Origin: PVC group bacterium (ex Bugula neritina AB1)
GTDB lineage: Bacteria > GCA-001730085
Direction: 5' to 3'
Assembly (NCBI GenBank): GCA_001730085.1
Contig: MDLB01000042.1
Coordinates: forward strand, 1-8,778
Length of the DNA stretch: 8,778 nucleotides
Under the pieces are notes generated by a model. It was not told the DNA's origin and did not search any database. It saw nothing but the letters and a program-made list of their open reading frames with translations. The stretch's first letter is position 1; each line of letters begins with the position of its first letter. The position numbers were made by a program, and so were the translations under genes. Shown here piece by piece: positions 1-5,352 of the stretch.

Positions 1-135
1 GGCTACAGTGCAAACGCTGACCGTAATGCGGGGCGTAATATCTTAGAGGCAGGGCATGCCTTGTTAGCTTGTGGAGAAAATCCGTTAGGAATTTCTATGA
101 AGCAAGAACCCCTAGTTGCTAAAAAAATAGCTTAG
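1..135 (+). CDS. tnpB: C-terminal end of IS200/IS605-family TnpB (partial, runs off the left edge)
   Basis: The first in-frame codon is at position 1 and the stop is TAG at 133-135, so only the last 44 residues are present. They read [20 protein letters not shown], followed by a tail with [10 protein letters not shown] and MKQEP. The first glycine and tyrosine fit the segment just after the last zinc-finger cysteine pair, and [10 protein letters not shown] is the third RuvC aspartate motif (D-x-N-A-x-x-N-I). The GHAxxACGE...KQEP tail is characteristic of TnpB (OrfB) of IS605-like elements. TnpB is an RNA-guided nuclease that cuts DNA with an RNA made from the element's right end. Base composition (about 48% GC in the first 120 bases) differs from the AT-rich surroundings, which supports recent transfer. 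Whether the missing upstream part is intact, and whether tnpA is present, cannot be seen. Confidence 0.88.
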   Translation, partial: GYSANADRNAGRNILEAGHALLACGENPLGISMKQEPLVAKKIA

Positions 136-147
136 TAAATCTAGGAA

Positions 148-169
148 TCACCTTCCTTTAGGTAGGTGA
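148..169 (+). repeat. IS right-end hairpin, likely also the 3' scaffold of the TnpB guide RNA
   Basis: TCACCT (148-153) pairs with AGGTGA (164-169), then after a T-T mismatch CC pairs with GG around a TTTA loop. It starts 12 bases after the tnpB stop and is followed by GGATGTCAAAC-like sequence, the usual layout of IS605-group right ends. In studied TnpB systems the guide RNA (omega/reRNA) covers the end of tnpB and this hairpin, and its guide segment is the flanking DNA just beyond the element. Here that would begin near 181. The hairpin is seen; RNA production is inferred. Confidence 0.7.
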
Positions 170-259
170 GGATGTCAAACTTAGAGATTTATCTTTTTCA
201 AAATAAAATTTAGGATTAATTTTAAATTTTTAATTTATTTTATTAGTATCGGTTTTTTT

Positions 260-282
260 AAGATCTTAAAATCTTCTTTTTT
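260..282 (+). terminator. Possible weak intrinsic terminator after the insertion sequence
   Basis: AAGAT (260-264) and ATCTT (271-275) can form a short stem followed by C and six Ts (277-282). The stem is all but one base pair per arm A-T, so it would be weak. The same bases also form a 16-bp perfect palindrome at 256-271. The rest of 181-420 is AT-rich and shows no gene. Confidence 0.25.
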
Positions 283-420
283 CCTTATAAAGAGATAAGG
301 AATCTTAGGGAATACGCTCCTGGTTAAAAAAATAATAAAAAGACTTGTGCCAAAAGACTAGGGTTTTTCATAATTTAGATGAAAAAATTGATCTTAATGG
401 ATAGTTTCCTGGGATATTTT

Positions 421-822
421 TTAGAGATGTTTCTCTAAAGCTTGTCGAAGACTTTTAGGGATAGGTACTTTTTTATTTTTGTAAGCATGAGTTGAAACGT
501 GGACTGTTTTAGCTGTCCCTACCAAGATTTTTTTTAGCAAGATGTCATAGGTGATAGAGTAAGAGTGGACAGAAATGTTTTCGACATTGAGAGATATTTT
601 TAAGGTATCACCCATCATTACGGGGTGATTATAGGAAGCCTCTGCGTGAACAATAGGTATGAAATATTGACTCTGATCCATCAATTTGTTTAAATGAAAT
701 CCTAAGTCATCGGTAAATTCTTCGTATGCTTCGTGAATGATGCGGAATTGATTAGCGAAATACAAAACCCCAAAAGCATCTGTATCGTGTAGACGAACGG
801 TGTATTTTTTTGTATACATCAT
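421..822 (-). CDS. YbgC/4-hydroxybenzoyl-CoA-type hotdog acyl-CoA thioesterase
   Basis: The 133-residue protein is one hotdog domain that hydrolyses an acyl- or aroyl-CoA thioester in the cytoplasm. The N-terminal motif RLHDTDAFGVLYFANQ (residues 10-25) is the family's active-site loop: D15 aligns with the catalytic aspartate of the 4-hydroxybenzoyl-CoA thioesterase class. The following HEAYEEF (30-36) lies on the long central helix. The DTDA-GV-YF-HEAYE pattern resembles the DHNA-CoA thioesterases of menaquinone/phylloquinone synthesis more than Tol-Pal-linked YbgC, but no quinone gene is next to it, so the substrate stays open. Full length is normal for the family. The start is one of two adjacent ATG codons, with AGGGGA a few bases upstream. 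The gene stands alone, opposite in direction to the thi cluster and flanked by mobile-element remains. Confidence 0.85.
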   Translation of the reverse strand: MMYTKKYTVRLHDTDAFGVLYFANQFRIIHEAYEEFTDDLGFHLNKLMDQSQYFIPIVHAEASYNHPVMMGDTLKISLNVENISVHSYSITYDILLKKILVGTAKTVHVSTHAYKNKKVPIPKSLRQALEKHL

Positions 823-1087
823 ATTTTCCCCTGTTTATCCTTTTAGGCAAAGATGTATTCAAAGTTTCTGTGGATAACTTTAATTTTTTTAGAATTTTTA
901 CAATATAGTAAGGCTTGTAAAAAATACCCTTTCTACTGTAGCATTAAGAAAGCTTGAGAGGTATTTTCGAAAAGCTTCACAGTTATGATATACCAAACTT
1001 TAAATGAAATCAAAGAAACTTAGGCTTAGTTTGTCATTATAATTATAATATATTTCCTAATTTGGTATTGTTTCAAGCTCAAAGAGA

Positions 1088-1822
1088 TTAGTAAAATAAA
1101 TCGTTTTTTTTAAAAATAGTCAGAATCTCGTTGGAGCTCAACGTCTCGTGCGTGTACATATTAAGGGTTGAAGAGACAGAAGCGTGACCAAGATATTGAG
1201 CTACGGCTTGAATTTTATTTGTCTGGCGAATCTTCCTTGTCGCGAACGTGTGTCTTAAGGTATGGGGAGTTAACTTTTTGCCAAGAATGTTGAGGCTAGT
1301 TCTTTTAAACGAATCGTATACAGATTGACGAGACAGTTGGCTTCCGTTTCTGGTTTCGAATAGGTAGACTTGCTTGGTTTTTTTTCTTTAAAGGAGAGAA
1401 GACACTCCGTGGAAGCTTAATGACTCTAGATTTTTGACCCTTTCCTAATATAAGACTTCTGCACAACATTAAAAAAATAAAAAATAATTAGAAAACTATT
1501 TTTTTTTAGGATAATGTTCTTAGTGGCTTCCTTGGGGGTTTTTACAGCCCTTACTGCGGTCTCAATCGTATATTTTTGAACTTGAGTTAAAAGATGAGCT
1601 TAACTCTGTAGCTTTCCTTATAACGCCTTTGAGCTGACAAATTTTGACTGCCACAGAGCTAGGCTTTAAAGTTTCTAGGAGAGATTCTTTAAACTCAGAA
1701 AACTTTTGAATATCAAAACTGCCGTCGCAAAATCGTATAAACTGAGAAAGTGATGTTTTTTGAGCTTTGGTAGAAAGCTCTAAAATTTTATCGCTAAAGT
1801 TATTTTTTCTTTCGATTTCCAT
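1088..1822 (-). pseudogene. Decayed tyrosine recombinase/integrase (multiple frameshifts, internal deletion)
   Basis: Three reading frames must be joined to recover a phage-type integrase. The N-terminal part (1822 down to 1562, 86 codons) is preceded by a good ribosome site, TTAGGAGA, and looks like the helical core-binding domain. It stops at 1562-1564. Reading continues in a second frame from about 1560 to 1429, ending near IRKGSK, then in a third to about 1387 (SRVIKLPRSVFSPLKK). The last part (1387-1088) holds the catalytic end: LTPHTLRHTFAT (box II H-x-x-R), then AQYLGHASVSST and the nucleophile tyrosine in NMYTHE. The box I segment with the first catalytic arginine should lie just before IRKGSK, but an AT-rich stretch of poor similarity stands there, so it seems deleted. 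The gene cannot make an active enzyme. It marks an old integrated element between the thioesterase gene and radC. Confidence 0.85.
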
Positions 1823-1850
1823 TTTTTTTCTCCTAACAGCTGTGTTCTTC

Positions 1851-1878
1851 TTGTATTATATGACATTATATTAATAAT
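1851..1878 (+). promoter_or_regulatory. Possible sigma-70-type promoter for radC
   Basis: TTGTAT (1851-1856) and AATAAT (1873-1878) are spaced by 16 bases, 31 bases before the radC start. The -10 matches consensus at five of six positions and the -35 at only three. The region is so AT-rich that chance matches are common. Confidence 0.28.
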
Positions 1879-1909
1879 GATTTGAGATCTGATATTAGGA
1901 CACAGTGAT

Positions 1910-2584
1910 ATGTTTAGCAATGAAGGTCATCGGAAGCGATTGTACGACAGGTTTGATAAAGTTGGCTTTAAAGGGTTTTCGGAGCACGAGAAACTTGAGA
2001 TTTTGCTATGTTTAAGTATTCCTCGAAAAGACTGTAAAAATCTTGCGAAAAAATTGATTGAAAAATTTAAAACTGTTTTAGGGGTTTTTTATGCGGATAG
2101 GAGAGATCTAGAATCTGTTATGGGCTTGGGGCAAAAAACAAGCCGATTTTTATCTATTATAAAGGCTGTTTTGGCAGAGGGGATCAAAGAGGATATTTCT
2201 TTGAAACAGAAATTTTTAGATCCAGATGCGGTGAGTGCTTATCTGATGATGAAACAGTCTAAAGGGAGACAGGAAACTTTTAAGGTTTTATTTTTAGACA
2301 CACAGTATCAATTATTGGGAGAAGAAGACATTTCTCGAGGAACCATTGATGAAGCTCCTGTTTATATAAGAAATATCGTGGAATTGGCGATTAAATATAA
2401 CGCTAAAGCTGTGATTTTGTCTCATAATCATCCCAGTGGACAGCCGACTCCATCGTTATCAGATAAAGAGGTGACTTTAAAAATAAAAAAAGCTTTGTCC
2501 TTATTAGATATAGATATTTTAGATCATTTGATCATAGGAGATCATAGGTATATTAGCTTTGTTAGAGAAGGTTTGTTAGAATAA
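1910..2584 (+). CDS. radC: RadC family JAB/MPN (JAMM) domain protein
   Basis: This 224-residue protein matches the usual length and two-part layout of RadC (UPF0758). Residues 1-90 are a helical region with a helix-hairpin-helix-like segment around VMGLGQKTSRFL (70-81), expected to touch DNA. Residues about 103-224 form the JAB/MPN metalloprotease-like domain. The zinc motif is complete: SHNHPSGQPTPSLSD, with H172, H174 and D185 as ligands; glutamates at 138-139 (GEED) are candidates for the general acid-base residue. The ATG is preceded by TTAGGA at a nine-base gap. RadC was once called a DNA repair protein, but its true activity is unsettled, and many copies sit in genomic islands. Here it adjoins an integrase relic, and the next gene follows after 153 bases. 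Whether it is transcribed with the thi genes is unknown. Confidence 0.92.
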   Translation: MFSNEGHRKRLYDRFDKVGFKGFSEHEKLEILLCLSIPRKDCKNLAKKLIEKFKTVLGVFYADRRDLESVMGLGQKTSRFLSIIKAVLAEGIKEDISLKQKFLDPDAVSAYLMMKQSKGRQETFKVLFLDTQYQLLGEEDISRGTIDEAPVYIRNIVELAIKYNAKAVILSHNHPSGQPTPSLSDKEVTLKIKKALSLLDIDILDHLIIGDHRYISFVREGLLE

Positions 2585-2737
2585 TCTTTTTATTATGTGA
2601 TTTTTTTTCAAATGAAAGGAAAATTTTACACCGATTAAGATTTTTTTGAGATAGTTTAAGAGAATAGTATTTTTGATTGATTTTTATTACAAAAATCTTT
2701 GTTGTTTTACAAGAAAAAATGAGAGAGTTATAAAGAT

Positions 2738-3253
2738 ATGTCTAAATTTTTTACAAATATCACTTTTTTATTTTGTTTTGGTCTTATGATTAGGGCTTTC
2801 TTTTTGCCTTGGGTCCAAGTTGAGTCTTCACTTTTGAATCAAGTGGCCCAATCTATTGTGTCAAAAAAAGAAGTTACTATGATAAGTGTTTCAGGTTATG
2901 ACTTTCCCAAGGTGTTTCAGACAAAAGGTGTAAAGGTTTTAAATCTCTTTTCTGAAATATTTTTTGGTAAAAAAAATTATATTTCTATAAAGTCTTATGC
3001 TGTTTATGCGATTCCATTTGTAGGGACATGTGTTTTTTTTCTTTTTTTATTTGGAGATGCTTCACTCAAAAAGAACTATCTGATGGCAGTTGCTTTGGCA
3101 TGGATTTTTAGTTTCTTTTTAGCTTACAAGTTATGGTTACTCGGACCAAAAATACCAAGTTTCTTAGAGATCGCTTATGGCTTGTGGGCATGTTTGGGAT
3201 CGATTGCAGGGATGGGGCTTTGCGCTTTTTTTAAATTAATGGAACGTTCTTGA
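2738..3253 (+). CDS. Unrecognised inner-membrane protein with four predicted helices
   Basis: I do not recognise the family. The 171-residue product has four hydrophobic segments: about 8-24 (with a FFLPWV turn right after it), 85-106, 113-132 and 145-166. Between the first and second lies a polar, probably non-cytoplasmic loop of about 60 residues with the sequence SGYDFPKVFQ. There is no cleavable signal peptide pattern and no cysteine pair or known motif. The start ATG has only a weak ribosome site (AAAG). The stop at 3251-3253 is 20 bases ahead of the thiG ATG, and the thiG ribosome site lies in that gap, so the two genes are probably cotranscribed. A link with thiamine or thiazole precursors is possible from position alone. 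The long helix-loop-helix layout is not that of known thiamine transporters such as ThiT or ThiP. Confidence 0.8.
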   Translation: MSKFFTNITFLFCFGLMIRAFFLPWVQVESSLLNQVAQSIVSKKEVTMISVSGYDFPKVFQTKGVKVLNLFSEIFFGKKNYISIKSYAVYAIPFVGTCVFFLFLFGDASLKKNYLMAVALAWIFSFFLAYKLWLLGPKIPSFLEIAYGLWACLGSIAGMGLCAFFKLMERS

Positions 3254-3273
3254 AAAAGAAAGGACAGGTGAGG

Positions 3274-4050
3274 ATGAAGTCGGATGAACTTTTTGTTGGC
3301 AATAGAGGCCTAAAGTCTAGACTTTTTTTGGGGACAGGAAAGTTTGCTTCTTCGAAACATATGATGGATGCCTTGGAAGCTTCTGGAGCAGAAGTTGTCA
3401 CGATGGCATTGCGACGTGTGAATATCGATGATCCGCAAGATTCACTTTTATCTGTTATAGATCCTTCTCGGTACATTATTTTACCCAACACAGCGGGTGC
3501 TCGAGATGCTGATGAAGCGGTTCGTTTAGCTCACATTGCTAAAAGATCAGGTGGTATTGATTGGATAAAATTAGAAGTTACACCAGAAATAAATCATTTG
3601 TTGCCAGATGGTGTAGAGACTTTGAAAGCCGCAGAAAAACTGGTTAGAGATGGTTTTACTGTTTTACCTTATATTCAAGCTGATCCATTATTAGCAAAAC
3701 GCTTGGAAGAAGTTGGCTGTGCGACAGTTATGCCTTTAGGCTCGCCTATTGGGACGAACAAAGGCTTAAAGACAAGAGATATGCTTGCTTATATTATTCA
3801 GCAAAGTCAAATCCCTGTTGTGGTAGATGCAGGTTTGGGTTTGCCATCTCATGCCGCTGAGGCAATGGAGATGGGCGCGGACGCTGTTTTGGTTAATACG
3901 GCTATTTCGATAGCTCGTTACCCTAAAAATATGGCCATAGCTTTTTCTAAAGCTGTTGAAGCTGGTAGAATTGCCTATTTGTCTGGGAGAGGAGATGTAA
4001 GTGATACCGCTAGAGCTTCTAGCCCTTTAACCGGTTTTTTGAGAAAATAA
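3274..4050 (+). CDS. thiG: Thiazole synthase ThiG
   Basis: ThiG condenses 1-deoxy-D-xylulose 5-phosphate, dehydroglycine and the sulfur of ThiS thiocarboxylate into the thiazole phosphate of thiamine, in the cytoplasm. The 258 residues form one TIM barrel of typical length. Visible landmarks are RLFLGTGKF (16-24), the RRVN strand (47-50), LPNTAG (70-75), WIKLEV with K99 as the Schiff-base lysine, the phosphate-binding VVDAGLGLPSHAAEAMEMGADAVLVNTAI region split over two loops, and a C-terminal RASSPLTGF. I chose the ATG at 3274: AAAGGA lies nine bases upstream and the protein then starts with MKSDELFVGN. A TTG at 3250 in the same frame would overlap the membrane protein gene and add eight basic, nonconserved residues. 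thiH follows after 186 bases. All key residues look intact, so the enzyme should be active. Confidence 0.97.
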   Translation: MKSDELFVGNRGLKSRLFLGTGKFASSKHMMDALEASGAEVVTMALRRVNIDDPQDSLLSVIDPSRYIILPNTAGARDADEAVRLAHIAKRSGGIDWIKLEVTPEINHLLPDGVETLKAAEKLVRDGFTVLPYIQADPLLAKRLEEVGCATVMPLGSPIGTNKGLKTRDMLAYIIQQSQIPVVVDAGLGLPSHAAEAMEMGADAVLVNTAISIARYPKNMAIAFSKAVEAGRIAYLSGRGDVSDTARASSPLTGFLRK

Positions 4051-4066
4051 AGCAGGGAAGTCCTTT

Positions 4067-4111
4067 GCGAAAAACTTAGATTTTTTAAAATCTTTTTTTT
4101 AAGTTTTTTGC
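4067..4111 (+). terminator. Long A/T hairpin between thiG and thiH, possible attenuator or terminator
   Basis: AGATTTT (4078-4084) pairs perfectly with AAAATCT (4087-4093), and eight Ts in a row end at 4100. An outer arm, gcgaaaaactta (4067-4078), pairs with taagttttttgc (4100-4111) with one mismatch, leaving the T-run bulged. Either the inner stem plus T-tail acts as a weak terminator after thiG, or the larger fold forms in the thiG-thiH leader. The inner stem contains almost no G-C pairs, so strength is doubtful. Confidence 0.4.
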
Positions 4112-4140
4112 TTTGTTAAAACTTTTGCAAACAATGACTT

Positions 4141-4170
4141 TTGACCCAATTTTTATAGTTTTTTTATGTA
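4141..4170 (+). promoter_or_regulatory. Possible promoter for thiH-thiSE
   Basis: TTGACC (4141-4146) is a five-of-six -35 match, followed after 18 bases by TATGTA (4165-4170), a poor -10. It lies just downstream of the thiG hairpin and 67 bases ahead of the thiH GTG, so thiH and thiSE may be expressed apart from thiG. AT-rich DNA gives many such matches. Confidence 0.32.
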
Positions 4171-4236
4171 AGACTCTTTGTGAAGGCCTTATGCGAAAGA
4201 AATTTTTTACATTAATTAATAAAGGATAGAAAATAA

Positions 4237-5352
4237 GTGTCTTCTCTTTTTTCCGATGTTTTTGATTCAAAGCTTAGAGACTCCTGGGGACGTTTTTTAA
4301 AAAATGTTCGCTTAGAGGATGTTGAAAAATCTTTAAATAAGGATGTTCTTGATTTTGAAGATTTTTTGTCTTTGATTTCTGTGACGAATGATGCTTTTTT
4401 AGAGAAGCAAGCCCAAAAATCTAGAGATTTAACTCTAAAAAGATTTGGACATACCATGCAACTGTATGCTCCTCTCTATGTTTCTAATGAGTGTTACAAT
4501 GCTTGTGAGTATTGTTCATTTACGAAAGACAATGTGATTCCGCGTAAAACATTGAATGCAAGTGAATTCGATCGAGAGGTTACTTTTTTAACACGCCAAG
4601 GGTTTCAAAATATTTTGATTCTTTCAGGTGAGGATCAGAGAAAACTCCCCTTGAGTTATTTTGAGAAGCTTTTGGAACGGATGTCTCCTCATTGTGCCTA
4701 TAAAGGTTTAGAAATCTATCCTTTAGACTTGGAAGGCTACATTAGGATGCGTGCTGCGGGTGTTGATGGGGTTGTCGTCTACCAGGAAACATACGATGAA
4801 AAAGTTTATAAAGAACTCCATACAGCAGGGCCTAAAAGGTTATTTCATAAACGTTTAAATGTTCCCGACTGGATTGGACAGTCAGGGATACGCCATGTAG
4901 GTATTGGTGCTCTTTTAGGTTTGTCTGATTGGCGTTTGGATGTTGCTTCGGTGGCTTACCATGCCCATTATTTGACACAAACGTATTGGAAAATGAAAGT
5001 TTCGATAAGTGTTCCTAGGATTAAAAAGGGACCGGAAGGCTTTGCTCCACAAGATGAGGTTCTCGACAAAGATCTTGTTCAAATAATCACAGCCTTAAGA
5101 TTATTTTTACCAGACTGCGGCATTGTTCTATCTACGCGAGAGCCGGAAAACTTAAGAGATCATTTGATCCTTTTGGGTGTCACGCAAATGAGTGCAGGTT
5201 CTACAACGAACCCTGGTGGATATGAAGTGGATCCTGAGTCTCTAAAACAATTCGATATTGTTGACCATCGACCTGTGGAAAATATCGTTTCGGTTCTTCA
5301 GAATAAAGGTTATGATCCGGTATGGAAGGACTGGGATGGTGAAATGTCTTGA
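4237..5352 (+). CDS. thiH: 2-iminoacetate synthase (tyrosine lyase) ThiH
   Basis: ThiH is a radical SAM enzyme that splits tyrosine into p-cresol and dehydroglycine, the glycine-derived part of the thiazole. At 371 residues it is close to the usual length (the E. coli protein is about 377). The 4Fe-4S motif is CYNACEYC (C86, C90, C93; CX3CX2C) inside PLYVSNECYNACEYCSF. Further signatures are LILSGEDQ, VVVYQETYDEKVY, GIGALLGLSDWR, SVPRIKKG, STREPENLRD and the C-terminal PVWKDWD. The start is a GTG with AAAGGA ten bases upstream. The gene ends inside the start of thiSE, giving a 17-base overlap, so the two are translationally coupled. Use of ThiH instead of glycine oxidase ThiO points to a life with low oxygen, which is an inference. 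No missing residue was noticed. Confidence 0.97.
   Translation: MSSLFSDVFDSKLRDSWGRFLKNVRLEDVEKSLNKDVLDFEDFLSLISVTNDAFLEKQAQKSRDLTLKRFGHTMQLYAPLYVSNECYNACEYCSFTKDNVIPRKTLNASEFDREVTFLTRQGFQNILILSGEDQRKLPLSYFEKLLERMSPHCAYKGLEIYPLDLEGYIRMRAAGVDGVVVYQETYDEKVYKELHTAGPKRLFHKRLNVPDWIGQSGIRHVGIGALLGLSDWRLDVASVAYHAHYLTQTYWKMKVSISVPRIKKGPEGFAPQDEVLDKDLVQIITALRLFLPDCGIVLSTREPENLRDHLILLGVTQMSAGSTTNPGGYEVDPESLKQFDIVDHRPVENIVSVLQNKGYDPVWKDWDGEMS

Larger units (their letters stand above)
1..180 (+). mobile_element. Right-hand part of an IS200/IS605-type insertion sequence
   Basis: The element consists here of the tnpB tail followed by a typical subterminal hairpin and a short AT-rich end. The right boundary is placed at about 176-180, where the sequence reads GATGTCAAAC after the hairpin, like the TCAA-type right ends of this family. 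These elements move as single strands, leave no terminal inverted repeats and cause no target duplication, which fits the absence of both. The left end lies outside the window, so the exact boundaries and the target tetranucleotide are unconfirmed. Confidence 0.75.

Noticed and set aside
283-300. CCTTAT/ATAAGG hairpin as a terminator
   Set aside because: The T-run lies before the stem on the plus strand, so neither strand has the stem-then-T order.
364-386. TTTTTCAT/ATGAAAAA hairpin as terminator of the thioesterase gene
   Set aside because: The stem is nearly all A-T and no T-tail follows on the minus strand beyond the stem; support is too weak.
3250-3273. TTG start at 3250 for thiG
   Set aside because: It overlaps the upstream stop and adds only a short basic stretch; ATG 3274 has a proper AAAGGA site and gives normal ThiG length.
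5258-5335. Upstream ATG at 5258 for thiS-thiE
   Set aside because: The 26 extra residues overlap the conserved thiH end in another frame and do not belong to ThiS.
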